Shown one piece after another: positions 8,082 through 16,842 of a DNA stretch of 35,280 nt; the first letter of the stretch is position 1, and every line of letters starts with the position of its first letter. Under the pieces are notes generated by a model. The model did not search any database. It had not been told where the DNA came from and saw only the letters and a list, made by a program, of their open reading frames with translations. Location: NCBI GenBank assembly GCA_937876225.1, contig CALFIC010000140.1, forward strand, positions 1 to 35,280. Direction: 5' to 3'. The position numbers and the translations under genes are program-made. The stretch is from an uncultured Chloroflexota bacterium. Its GTDB lineage: Bacteria > Chloroflexota > Chloroflexia > Chloroflexales > Roseiflexaceae.

Positions 8082-11000
8082 ATGTATTTCCGCAAATCAC
8101 CCACTGCAATTTGGGTCGTATGTTTAATTGTATTGGGGGTAATTGCGGTATCAATAAGTCACCCTCCAGTAAGCCAGGCAGCCAACAATCCACCAGTCAT
8201 GCCGACTCCGGTGGTGAGCTCAGCACAAAACACCAATACACGAGCTGCGACAGACCTGAAAAAAATCGTCGTTGGTTCATCGTGGATGCTGGGAATATTG
8301 CAGAATGACACATTAGTATCATGGGGCGATAATCGTTTTTGGCAAAGCACTATCCCCTATCGATACAAAGACACCTTATTCAAAGATGTTGCGGCAGGCT
8401 TGTACGTGGCATATGCCCTTGATATGAGTGGCAATGTAGTGGCGTGGGGCGAAACGACACCATACAACGAAACAATGCTTCCAGTAGCTGCCCAAACTGG
8501 GGTCAAAGCAATTTCTGCAAGTGGTAATTTTGCAATGGCACTCAAGACCGACGGCAGTGTCGTGGCGTGGGGCCGTAATAATAAAGGGCAACTAAATGTT
8601 CCCACTGGGTTAAGTGGGGTGACAGCAATTGCAGCTGGCGGTCGACATGCCCTAGCCCTCAAAAGTGATGGCACAGTGGTGGGATGGGGCGATAATGAAT
8701 ATGGGCAAGCCAGAGTCCCTGCAGGATTGAGTGGTGTAACGGCGATTAGTGCCGGTGAAGACCACTCGATGGCCCTATTAAGTAATGGCACCGTTGTGCT
8801 GTGGGGTTCGAACGTATACGGTCAATCCCGAGTGCCCGTAAACCTCGCGAATGTCACGCAGATTGCGGCCGGACAATATATTTCGGTGGCGCTTCGGAGC
8901 AATGGGACGGTGGTTGGCTGGGGAAGCAACATGTATAATGCGGTAAATTTCCCCCGTGAATTGAGTCAACCTGGGGCGGTATCTGTAATTGGGGCAGGAC
9001 ATATCAACACCGTATTTGGAATGACCGATGGATCGGTACGGACCTTCGGTAGTGCGATATTTGATGCCAAAATCACCCGTACCCATACCGTAACCCCGTA
9101 TATGACAAGCACAAATACCAGTACCAGAACACGAACGTCGACACGGACCCGTACATCTACCAGAACAGTTACCAATACCCCTACCAATACACTCACAGAA
9201 ACGGATACCCCAACCGATACCGCTACCGAAACCGATACCCCGACGGAAACCGATACCCGTACCTACACCAAAACCCTCACACGCACCCCCTCCATAACCA
9301 ATACCCCGACTGAGACTGATACCCCGACCGAAACCGAGACTCCGACGGAAACCGAGACCCCCACCGATACCGAGACCCCGTCGAATACCTATACAAACAC
9401 ACGTACTGCATCATTGACGCGTTCGATAACGCCAACGCCATTGAACTTCCTCAAAAACGGCAACTTCGAAAATGGCGTAACAAATTGGTCAACAGTAACT
9501 TCGATTGTTGACTTAGGAGTCACCAAGCTCGGTGGGAATCCTGGTGATGCGAATCGCTGTACATCTGTCGACACCTCTAATTATGCAGGGATTAATACCC
9601 GTCCAAACGCATACAATTTCATGGGGGGGACTACATACACCGCTCCGGCTATTCCTGCAGGCTCGTTTCCTACCAATGACGATAATGGCTACACCGCAAA
9701 TGTAAACACCGTCACAAATGTAAGTACCATCGAAATTGGAGGAGTACCCGTCACAGGGATTGTCCCAAGCCAAGGAACTTACTCAATTAAATTAGTGTTT
9801 GGAAATGGCTCAGGGAGTCCGTTTCGTGGCTACCATGTCAAACATGGACCAGCGATTTATAGTAACTATTTCACTGCAATAGCAGGACAGGTTATTACCC
9901 TAGATTGGTTCGCCAAAAAAGACAGTGACGATGCAGCCGTGCTCGGCTACCTGCTCGATGCCGATGTCAACAACAACGGCATTCCGGCGGAAAATGCCGC
10001 AGATTGTAGTCAATTAGAGATCTTAGATGCGACTGTTTCTGGGGTCACAGGCTGGCAATATGCCGACGTAACCGTCCCTGCTACCAAAGATTTCTATAGC
10101 TTTGTGTTTGTGGGTGGCACATTTGACAAAACTGGCGGTAATGCATCAGGTGCAGGCTTCTGGATTGATAACATCTCCCAAGGAGCACCCCAAACCATCA
10201 ACATGGATATGGCGACACTTACCAACACCAAGAATAAGTCAGTGAGCTATACCAGTGAACCGTTTGAAATGAACGACTATACAACCACCACATCGACACT
10301 CCCTGCCTCATTTGTTTCACTTACCCCGAGTGTCTGTACGGTCAGTAGTGGGAGTATCATTACGCTGGTTGGTTCCGGTACATGTACCCTCGTTGCATCA
10401 CAAACAGGTGGATTTACTGGTGGTACATTGTGGGCATCAGCACCACAATCAACCGCATCGTTTACCGTCACGAATTTTTCGTATACCGTGACCCCTTCCT
10501 ATACGCCAACCAAAACCTATACGCCAAGCAAAACAGCCACGTCAACCCGCACGGCGACGGCAACGCCCACCGATACCGCGACGGACACGGCAACGGACAC
10601 AGCAACCGCAACAAATACCCGCACCAATACCCGCACCCGCACCAATACCCGCACCCGCACCAATACCCGCACTAACACCGCGACCTATACCGTCACAGAA
10701 ACCGATACGCCAACCGAAACCGATACGCCGACGGAAACCGATACCTATACCCCGACAAATACCCGTACCTATACCAAAACGAATACAAGGACATCCACAC
10801 CAACCAAAACGGTCACCATCAGTAAAACATTTACGGCAACAGCACCGAGTAGTGCATTGCGCAAAGTTGCCGTTGGCAATTCGTTCACCTTAGGATTGTT
10901 ACAAAACGACACCATTGTAACGTGGGGGGACAACCGCCATGGTGAAACTTCTATTCCACCATCCCTCTATACCATGCGATTTACCGACGTCGCTACGTCA

Positions 11001-11810
11001 ATCGCAACATCGTTTGGGCTAGGAGTTAACGGACGCGTCTATGCGTGGGGCAGCAACGACTATGGCGAGCTCAATGTGCCAATTGCAGCACAAAGCAACG
11101 TCACCGCAATTGCCGCTGGGGGCCGATTTGTGATCGCCCTCAAAAAGGATACGACAGTGGTTATGTGGGGACGGAATGACGCCCGGCAACTAGACATACC
11201 AGCAAATTTACGTGACGTCGTTGCCATCGCTGCCGGTGACCGCCACGTCGTCGTCGCCAAAAGCGATGGTACCGTGGTTGCTTGGGGTGATAGTACATTT
11301 GGGCAAGCCAAAGTGCCCCCTGGACTAGGGAATGTAATAGCCGTAGCCGCAGGAGAAAATCACACCTTGGCGCTCATCGATAATGGCACCGTCATCGGGT
11401 GGGGCGCCAATGATAAAGGGCAAATCACCATTCCTACAAATTTAACCGACGTCACACAAATTTCTGCTGGTCGCCGTTGTTCGGTCGTGCTCAAAAGCGA
11501 TGGCACAATAGTCGCATGGGGAAGTCGTGATGGCGGTGTCATCAATATTCCTTCAAATATTAATGATGCAGTGGTTGTCGCAGTTGCCAATCTCAATACC
11601 GTTGTCGGTCGTGCAGATGGGAGTGTGCTGATGTTTGGAAACAACATCTTTAATGCCCTTATTTCACGCACACCAACACGCACGGCGAACCCTACGTTGA
11701 CCGCTTCAGAAACGTTAATTCCCACGGAATCTTTGACTCCTTCAAAGACAAAGACCGAAACGCCTACTATCACATTGACTGCATCAATCGTACCGACTCG
11801 TACACGGTAA
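8082..11810 (+). CDS. Giant exported protein with two RCC1-like propeller domains and Thr-rich linkers
   Basis: The 1242-residue product starts with a signal peptide (MYFRKSPTAIWVVCLIVLGV, then a likely cleavage after SQAA near residue 34). Order: RCC1-like repeats at about 58-335 (units such as GVTAIAAGGRHALALKSDG and TVVGWGDNEYGQ), a Thr-rich linker (336-450, TETDTPTETDT), a beta-rich central region (452-706, starting NFLKNGNFENGVTNWS, as in carbohydrate-binding-like modules), an Ig-like segment (707-800), a second Thr-rich linker (800-923), a second RCC1 array (925-1196), and a Thr-rich tail. RCC1 blades form a beta-propeller; the ligand is unknown. The linkers suggest O-glycosylated or extended surface spacers. 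I chose the ATG at 8082 because AAGGA (8067-8071) precedes it and the signal peptide begins there; an upstream ATG at 8040 adds 14 residues. The gene stands alone. Confidence 0.85.
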   Translation: MYFRKSPTAIWVVCLIVLGVIAVSISHPPVSQAANNPPVMPTPVVSSAQNTNTRAATDLKKIVVGSSWMLGILQNDTLVSWGDNRFWQSTIPYRYKDTLFKDVAAGLYVAYALDMSGNVVAWGETTPYNETMLPVAAQTGVKAISASGNFAMALKTDGSVVAWGRNNKGQLNVPTGLSGVTAIAAGGRHALALKSDGTVVGWGDNEYGQARVPAGLSGVTAISAGEDHSMALLSNGTVVLWGSNVYGQSRVPVNLANVTQIAAGQYISVALRSNGTVVGWGSNMYNAVNFPRELSQPGAVSVIGAGHINTVFGMTDGSVRTFGSAIFDAKITRTHTVTPYMTSTNTSTRTRTSTRTRTSTRTVTNTPTNTLTETDTPTDTATETDTPTETDTRTYTKTLTRTPSITNTPTETDTPTETETPTETETPTDTETPSNTYTNTRTASLTRSITPTPLNFLKNGNFENGVTNWSTVTSIVDLGVTKLGGNPGDANRCTSVDTSNYAGINTRPNAYNFMGGTTYTAPAIPAGSFPTNDDNGYTANVNTVTNVSTIEIGGVPVTGIVPSQGTYSIKLVFGNGSGSPFRGYHVKHGPAIYSNYFTAIAGQVITLDWFAKKDSDDAAVLGYLLDADVNNNGIPAENAADCSQLEILDATVSGVTGWQYADVTVPATKDFYSFVFVGGTFDKTGGNASGAGFWIDNISQGAPQTINMDMATLTNTKNKSVSYTSEPFEMNDYTTTTSTLPASFVSLTPSVCTVSSGSIITLVGSGTCTLVASQTGGFTGGTLWASAPQSTASFTVTNFSYTVTPSYTPTKTYTPSKTATSTRTATATPTDTATDTATDTATATNTRTNTRTRTNTRTRTNTRTNTATYTVTETDTPTETDTPTETDTYTPTNTRTYTKTNTRTSTPTKTVTISKTFTATAPSSALRKVAVGNSFTLGLLQNDTIVTWGDNRHGETSIPPSLYTMRFTDVATSIATSFGLGVNGRVYAWGSNDYGELNVPIAAQSNVTAIAAGGRFVIALKKDTTVVMWGRNDARQLDIPANLRDVVAIAAGDRHVVVAKSDGTVVAWGDSTFGQAKVPPGLGNVIAVAAGENHTLALIDNGTVIGWGANDKGQITIPTNLTDVTQISAGRRCSVVLKSDGTIVAWGSRDGGVINIPSNINDAVVVAVANLNTVVGRADGSVLMFGNNIFNALISRTPTRTANPTLTASETLIPTESLTPSKTKTETPTITLTASIVPTRTR

Positions 11811-11820
11811 TTCCTTCAAC

Positions 11821-11869
11821 ACCCCAATCTACCTACGATGCGGTTATTGCATCGTAGGTAGATTGGGGT
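11821..11869. repeat. Perfect 21-bp inverted repeat after the RCC1 gene
   Basis: Bases 11821-11841 and 11849-11869 are perfect reverse complements around the loop GGTTATT. It lies 10 bp after the stop codon. No T-run follows, and a conventional terminator lies 50 bp further on, so this could be an mRNA-stabilising 3' hairpin or a mobile palindromic element. Confidence 0.75.
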
Positions 11870-11912
11870 AAGTAACCAGATCAACCAAACAATATATCAA
11901 TTACTGCGGCAG

Positions 11913-11982
11913 CACAAAAAAAGCACCCGCACACTCACGATTGAGTGTGCGGGTGCTTTGTATACCAGTTATTCCAAATAAT
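11913..11982. repeat. Right copy of the direct repeat (3' end of the sigma gene)
   Basis: This segment covers the last codons and stop of the sigma factor gene (minus strand, 11969 onward) and its terminator. It matches 7602-7666 on the other side of the RCC1 gene. Confidence 0.65.
11920..11959. terminator. Shared terminator of the RCC1 gene and the sigma factor gene
   Basis: A perfect 18-bp stem (11920-11937 with 11942-11959) has the loop CGAT, with an A-run on the left and a T-run on the right. It lies between two convergent genes and can act in both directions. Confidence 0.88.
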
Positions 11983-13654
11983 CCTTGAGGTGTTGCCCAA
12001 TATCGGTGGTACGCAAGCGGCGCAACGCTTCGGATTCGATTTGGCGGGCCCGCTCACGGGTCATACCCAAATCTTGACCGACTTCTTCGAGGGTGCGACG
12101 GCGGCCATCGAGCAAGCCATAGCGCATATCGATGATACGGCGCTCGCGGTCGGTCAATTTGTTGAGCGCCACACCGAGGTCTTGGCGAAGCATCTGACGA
12201 GCAGCCCACTCGACGGGAGTCTGCATGACGTCGTCTTCGAGGAACTCACCCAAGGTGTGCTCGTTGTCATCGCCAACGGGAGTTTCGAGCGAAATCGGCT
12301 GGCGGGCCGAACCGAGGATATGCACCACGCGGTCAACGGGCATATCCAGCGCCTTGGCGATTTCTTCGGGAGACGGATTGCGCTCGAGTTGTTGCGACAA
12401 GCGATCGACCACCCGTTTGACTTGGCTGAACGATTCACCCATGTGTACGGGCAAACGAATAGTCCGCCCTTGCTCGGCAATAGCACGAGTCACTGCTTGA
12501 CGAATCCACCAGGTGGCGTACGTCGAGAAGCGATTGCCCTTCCAGCAGTCAAACTTTTCGACGGCGCGCATCAAACCAATATTGCCTTCTTGGATGAGGT
12601 CGAGCAACGACAACCCACGACCAACATATTTTTTGGCGATACTCACCACCAAACGCAAATTGGCCTCAGTCAACTCTTCGCGGGCGGTGGCGCCTGATTG
12701 CTCGGCAGTACGGAAGTTAGATCGTACGAGTACCACATTCAGTAATTTAGAAAGCTGTATCAAAACAGACTTACTCCATTCAGGATATGTGGTTGTTTCA
12801 TTCACTGTACGTTCATTACCAAACTTTCCTGATTCAACCGCATGTTGCACACTACTCGGCAACAACTGCCACGCAATAGCGACCTTTTTGACTTGCGTAT
12901 CAAAGGCATCGCACAGCTCACGCATGCGCTCGCCATCAATCACGCGCGCTTCGCCTTGGGCGGTGGCACGGATATGGGCTTCGCGGATGCGGAAGTATTC
13001 GGCGCGTTGTGAGCCGGTCAACGTATAAAATTTTTCAATAGTTTCATTGGTCGACATATATACCGCAGACTCAGACTCAGGGTCTGTACCAAACACCTGC
13101 GCCAAAAACGTTTTGGCTGTCTGCATCGCAGGCCACGCTTGCAACAACACGTCGAGGATACCCTCGGCAATGCTGGTGTTTTGCTCGTCGCGGGTGGCAA
13201 CACGGGTGGGGGTCGAGATAGCATCAGCCTGCACTGCTTCAGCCTGCACTACTTCGGCTGCCGCAGCTTGTTTGGTGCGGACTGATTCGAGCAACAACAA
13301 TACTTCGATTTTGCGGGCCAATTCGATTTCGCGCTTGGCATTGAGCAAGGCGGTGCGACCGATGGCTTGCAGATAATACTGCACAGCATCAGGCAAGGCG
13401 CCAACGGACAAATCAGCGTCGACAAAGTCATTTTCGGTTACCGGGGTTTCGACATCGTCATCAAGTAAAAAATCAGACGGTACAGTCATCTCTTCATGTT
13501 CCTTCATTGGTGCAAACAATTCCTCGCGAGAAGATCCTTGCCCGACAACGGGAGTTGGTGAAGTCTGATTCGTACGGCGTTCGGTGGAACGCTTAGGCGC
13601 TTTACTCGGCGAGCGGGGAACATTTACAGTAGCGTCGTCGTATGCCAGACTCAT
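11969..13654 (-). CDS. rpoD: Primary (group 1) sigma-70 factor
   Basis: This is the housekeeping sigma subunit that directs RNA polymerase to -10/-35 promoters. In the 561-residue protein, region 1.2 is at about 87-120, a long non-conserved insert at 120-320, region 2 at 325-400 (RFSTYATWWIRQAVTRAIA, for -10 melting and recognition), region 3 at 405-480 (including the GDDNEHTLGEFLED finger) and region 4 at 490-561 (helix-turn-helix TLEEVGQDLGMTRERARQIE). The N-terminal 80 residues are variable. Region 2.3 reads EKFDCWKGNRFSTYA, where most primary sigmas have EKFDYRKG; Cys370-Trp371 is unusual. A consensus promoter lies 137-166 bp upstream of the start. The sigA name would be equally suitable. 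Confidence 0.96.
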   Translation of the reverse strand: MSLAYDDATVNVPRSPSKAPKRSTERRTNQTSPTPVVGQGSSREELFAPMKEHEEMTVPSDFLLDDDVETPVTENDFVDADLSVGALPDAVQYYLQAIGRTALLNAKREIELARKIEVLLLLESVRTKQAAAAEVVQAEAVQADAISTPTRVATRDEQNTSIAEGILDVLLQAWPAMQTAKTFLAQVFGTDPESESAVYMSTNETIEKFYTLTGSQRAEYFRIREAHIRATAQGEARVIDGERMRELCDAFDTQVKKVAIAWQLLPSSVQHAVESGKFGNERTVNETTTYPEWSKSVLIQLSKLLNVVLVRSNFRTAEQSGATAREELTEANLRLVVSIAKKYVGRGLSLLDLIQEGNIGLMRAVEKFDCWKGNRFSTYATWWIRQAVTRAIAEQGRTIRLPVHMGESFSQVKRVVDRLSQQLERNPSPEEIAKALDMPVDRVVHILGSARQPISLETPVGDDNEHTLGEFLEDDVMQTPVEWAARQMLRQDLGVALNKLTDRERRIIDMRYGLLDGRRRTLEEVGQDLGMTRERARQIESEALRRLRTTDIGQHLKDYLE

Positions 13655-13762
13655 GGTGTTATTGTCGTCCTTGCCTATAATTCGGCGATATTAAGGCGGC
13701 GTCCCACAATGGTTCGCCGCGGCGTAACACGTCACATATCACCCACCAAAGGCGATAAATAT

Positions 13763-13820
13763 CCGCACCTTGCAGTGCGGTGTAAAAATCAGTATAAAAC
13801 GACTTTAAAATTTCTGTCAA
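13763..13820 (-). promoter_or_regulatory. Sigma factor gene promoter and leader hairpin
   Basis: On the minus strand TTGACA (13815-13820) and TATACT (13791-13796) are separated by 18 bp, a near-consensus promoter. A short hairpin, CCGCAC / GTGCGG (13763-13780), follows in the leader. The leader before the start codon is about 130 bases long. No gene is visible between 13655 and 13925. Confidence 0.75.
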
Positions 13821-13925
13821 GTAGGATGAAGATTACAAGTTAATGAACATTCCCAAATTTGCGCTGGTTGCCGTTGTCACCGACCATAAAATGGTATTTA
13901 TTTCGGCAATGCGTATGTTTTGCCA

Positions 13926-13960
13926 TAAAAAAACAGATACGCTCTTGCGAACGCATCTGT
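13926..13960 (-). terminator. Terminator of tRNA-Pro
   Basis: On the minus strand ACAGATGCG and CGTATCTGT pair (one G-U wobble) and a T-run of seven follows. The wobble is only possible in the minus-strand transcript, which fits the tRNA just upstream. Confidence 0.8.
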
Positions 13961-13970
13961 CTACCAAAAT

Positions 13971-14047
13971 TGGTCGGGGCGGAGGGATTTGAACCCGCGA
14001 CCTCACGGTCCCAAACCGTGCGCTCTACCAGGCTGAGCCACGCCCCG
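13971..14047 (-). tRNA. tRNA-Pro (anticodon TGG)
   Basis: The minus strand folds as a tRNA: acceptor CGGGGCG / CGCCCCG followed by A and an encoded CCA, a D-arm GCTCAGCCTGGTAGAGC, anticodon stem CACGG / CCGTG with loop TTTGGGA (anticodon TGG), and T-loop TTCAAAT. The C1-G72 pair is typical of bacterial tRNA-Pro. The T-stem GCGGG / CCCTC contains one C-T mismatch at its second pair. It reads proline CCN codons, chiefly CCA and CCG. It appears to be a single-gene unit. Confidence 0.95.
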
Positions 14048-14201
14048 TAACACCGTTTGCATTGTACGCTATGCAACGGCAGATGTCAACGGCAAAATCG
14101 ATATTCGTAGCAAATCACCTTTGTCGTCGCATATCCATACACAACAAAATGATTCAGGCTACAATACAGGCAGGATTGGTTATTACACGAGTAATAGACA
14201 C

Positions 14202-15272
14202 ATGTATTCATTATTGCGCCGCGCACTTTTTACCCTCGATGCCGAAGTCGCCCACGAACGCACCGCAGCCTTGCTCAAATTGGCGTGCCAAACACCAGGA
14301 GCACCGGCAGTCCTGCGCAAATTATTTGCCCCAGCCACGCGTGGGCTCGGACAAACTGTGGCTGGTTTGACCTTTGCCCATCCCATCGGGCTAGCAGCTG
14401 GCTTCGATAAACACGCCGATTTGACCCATGGTATGGCGTTGCTGGGATTTAGTCATGTGGAAGTGGGCACCGTCACCCCCCGCCCCCAAGCAGGCAACCC
14501 CAAGCCACGCATGTTCCGCTTAGTCGAAGATCAGGCCATCATCAATCGCATGGGGTTCAATAGTGTAGGGATGGACGTGGTGGCCCCACGCATGGCCAAA
14601 CGCCCCTTGCAATTACCGGTGGGAATTAATATCGGCAAAAACCGCGATACTGCCTTGGCAGACGCCACCGCAGATTACCTCAGCGCCTTTACCACCCTCG
14701 CGCCGCATGCCGATTATGTCGCGGTCAATATTTCGTCACCCAACACCCCCGGCTTGCGCCAGCTCCACGAAACTGCTGCGCTCCGCGAGTTGCTCGATGC
14801 GCTCCGGGTGGCCAATCAATGGCAACGGCCTATTTTTCTCAAAATATCACCCGACGAAAGCCTCGATCAACTCGAGCACGTCATCGCCACCGCAATCACC
14901 GCCGGCATCAGTGGAATTATCGCCACCAACACCACCATTAGTCGCCCCAATTTACACAGTGCCAACGCCAATGAAGTTGGTGGGCTGAGTGGTGCCCCAC
15001 TCCGTACCCCCGCTATGACCACCCTGCGCCACGTAGCGCGTCTCACCGACGGGAAGCTACCCATCATTAGCGTGGGGGGAATCAGTAGCGCTCACGACGT
15101 CTATGCGCGACTACGGGCAGGGGCGAGCCTGGTGCAACTTTATACCGCATTGGTTTATCAAGGACCTGCCATCGTCGCCCAGTTGTCGTGGGGGCTGGCA
15201 GCGTTGCTGCGCCGCGATGGCGTCAGCGATATTCGCCAAATCATCGGGGTCGATCGCAATTTACCGGCGTGA
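14202..15272 (+). CDS. pyrD: Dihydroorotate dehydrogenase, quinone-dependent (class 2)
   Basis: PyrD oxidises dihydroorotate to orotate with FMN and passes electrons to the quinone pool, the fourth step of pyrimidine synthesis. The 356-residue protein has the class 2 features: a short helical N-terminus (MYSLLRRALFTLDAEVAHER) for membrane contact, GLAAGFDKHAD, VEVGTVTPRPQAGNPKPRMF, NRMGFNS, the active-site stretch VAVNISSPNTPGLR, and the FMN-binding ISVGGISSAHDVYARLRAGA. I placed the start at 14202, which gives the family N-terminus; a frame open from 14121 adds 27 non-family residues. Its 3' end overlaps the convergent GH13 gene by 12 bp. Confidence 0.96.
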   Translation: MYSLLRRALFTLDAEVAHERTAALLKLACQTPGAPAVLRKLFAPATRGLGQTVAGLTFAHPIGLAAGFDKHADLTHGMALLGFSHVEVGTVTPRPQAGNPKPRMFRLVEDQAIINRMGFNSVGMDVVAPRMAKRPLQLPVGINIGKNRDTALADATADYLSAFTTLAPHADYVAVNISSPNTPGLRQLHETAALRELLDALRVANQWQRPIFLKISPDESLDQLEHVIATAITAGISGIIATNTTISRPNLHSANANEVGGLSGAPLRTPAMTTLRHVARLTDGKLPIISVGGISSAHDVYARLRAGASLVQLYTALVYQGPAIVAQLSWGLAALLRRDGVSDIRQIIGVDRNLPA

Positions 15273-16688
15273 CACCAACAAGACGGCGCCACTATTGGCG
15301 GGGACTTTGACCCGCTGAATCCGTTGCGCCGTCACTACATAACTCCAAGAACTCAGTTGATCGTGCAACAACATTTCGTCTTCGATACCAAGGCCACTCA
15401 GCAACATATCAATGGTGGCGTCTTCTTCACTGGCATTGAGGGCCACAACCAAAATCTCGCGGCCCAATACCCGGGCATACGCCACCGTCTGACTTGTATT
15501 GCGGGCATGGACGATACTCAGCACTCCTTGGCGCAAGGCACTAAACTGTTGCCGCAACGCCACACAGCGGATAATCCATTCGCGGATCGATTGATCCCAA
15601 TGCTGGACATCCCAGTCAAACGCCGCCCGGTTGAGCGGATCTTTGCCCCCTTGCAAACCAATTTCGTCACCATAGTAAATACATGGCACGCCAACGTAGG
15701 TAAACAAAAACAAAATGGCGGCCTTCATGCGGGCAGCATCCCCTGCAGCCAACGTCAAAAAGCGCTCGGTATCGTGACTACCGAGTACATTCAGGGCCGC
15801 ATGGGCATGTTCGCTGGGGTAGCGTTGGAGTTCGCGTTCGATTCCTGCCGAAAATTCTGCGGCGCTACTGCTTTTGGTGGCAAAAAAGTCCACCACCAAG
15901 CGCCGCACTGGATAATTCATCACGGCATCGAATTGGGTACCATCGAGCCAATCACTGGCATCTTCCCAGATTTCTCCCAAAATATAGGCTTCGGGATTGG
16001 CACGTTTGACCGTAATCCGGAATTCGCGCCAAAACTCATGATCGGTGATTTCGTTGGGCACATCGAGCCGCCAACCATCAATGCCGAACTCTATCCAATA
16101 CCGGGCTACATCCAACAAAAACTGCCGCACTGGCGGATAGTTTACGTTGAGTTTGGGCAAGGCCCGCAGATTCCACCACGCCGCATACCCCGCCGGCTGA
16201 CTTTCGTCATAGGGGTTGAGTGGTAGTGATTCAATATAAAACCACTCACGATAGGGCGAGTCAGCACCATTTTCTACCACATGATGAAACGGAAAAAAGC
16301 CTCGACCACAATGATTAAACACTCCATCAATGATGACTTTGATACCAACAGCATGCGCAGTATCGAGTAAGTGCCGCAAGGCAGCATCACCACCAAGTAA
16401 TGGATCAACATGAAAATAATCGTCGGTGTGGTAGCGATGATTACTTGCCGACACAAAAATAGGCGTCAAATAAATCGCCGTCACCCCAAGTTCTTGTAAA
16501 TAGGGGATTTGCGCCGTTATCCCATGCAAATCACCACCCATGAAGTTGTGCGCCGTCGGCAACGAGCCCCATTGCGCAAAGGCTGCGACTTGCGTGTTTT
16601 GTCGGCTTTTGCAAAATCGATCAGGGAAAATTTGATAGAATACCGCATCAGAAAGCCATTGCGGTGTAGGGAAAATTTCAATGGTCAT
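15261..16688 (-). CDS. GH13-family alpha-glucan hydrolase (neopullulanase/cyclomaltodextrinase-like)
   Basis: The 475-residue protein has the (beta/alpha)8 amylase barrel with all catalytic residues: nucleophile Asp209 in GWRLDVPNEI, acid/base Glu239 in ILGEIWED, and Asp306 in NVLGSHDTERF. DGVFNHCGRGF and the C-terminal beta domain complete the pattern. MGGDLHGI and DVPNE resemble the neopullulanase/maltogenic amylase subfamily, but the N-terminal starch-binding domain of those enzymes is absent and there is no signal peptide. It likely acts on maltodextrins in the cytoplasm. I prefer the ATG at 16688 over 16718, because a TATAAT on the minus strand (16733-16738) would place transcription start too close to 16718. 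Confidence 0.92.
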   Translation of the reverse strand: MTIEIFPTPQWLSDAVFYQIFPDRFCKSRQNTQVAAFAQWGSLPTAHNFMGGDLHGITAQIPYLQELGVTAIYLTPIFVSASNHRYHTDDYFHVDPLLGGDAALRHLLDTAHAVGIKVIIDGVFNHCGRGFFPFHHVVENGADSPYREWFYIESLPLNPYDESQPAGYAAWWNLRALPKLNVNYPPVRQFLLDVARYWIEFGIDGWRLDVPNEITDHEFWREFRITVKRANPEAYILGEIWEDASDWLDGTQFDAVMNYPVRRLVVDFFATKSSSAAEFSAGIERELQRYPSEHAHAALNVLGSHDTERFLTLAAGDAARMKAAILFLFTYVGVPCIYYGDEIGLQGGKDPLNRAAFDWDVQHWDQSIREWIIRCVALRQQFSALRQGVLSIVHARNTSQTVAYARVLGREILVVALNASEEDATIDMLLSGLGIEDEMLLHDQLSSWSYVVTAQRIQRVKVPANSGAVLLVSRR

Positions 16689-16800
16689 ATTTGCCCCAAA
16701 TTCCACATGCTGATACAACTATTTACGCTTCTATTATACCCAATTCCCCCCATGCCCAAAATCATATCGCCCCCGCCCCACGCCCTATATCCATGCCTAC

Positions 16801-16842
16801 GGGCGAATAGCGGCGAATACATTCGCCGGCATGATTCGCCCC
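16801..16842. repeat. Nested palindromic element (GGCGAAT repeats)
   Basis: GGGCGAAT (16801-16808) and CGGCGAAT (16811-16818) are followed by ATTCGCCG (16821-16828) and ATTCGCCC (16834-16841), giving two nested stems. No gene is visible; this looks like a dispersed REP- or MITE-like element. Confidence 0.6.

Noticed and set aside
9100..10850. Short direct repeats that could suggest a CRISPR array
   Set aside because: They are in-frame Thr-codon repeats within a coding region, with no constant repeat length or unique spacers.
11945..12697. 250-codon open frame on the plus strand across the sigma factor gene
   Set aside because: It lies wholly opposite conserved sigma-70 regions 2-4 and its translation has no family features; it is a shadow of codon bias.
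13868..13909. Nested inverted repeat TTGCCG...CGGCAA with an ACCAT/ATGGT core
   Set aside because: Arms are short and broken by long unpaired parts; it is likely chance or a degenerate element, so it is not listed as a feature.
13840..14076. Minus-strand open frame over tRNA-Pro
   Set aside because: It spans the tRNA and its terminator and is not a plausible gene.
15324..16226. 300-codon plus-strand frame opposite the GH13 gene
   Set aside because: The minus-strand gene has intact catalytic motifs; the antisense frame has none.
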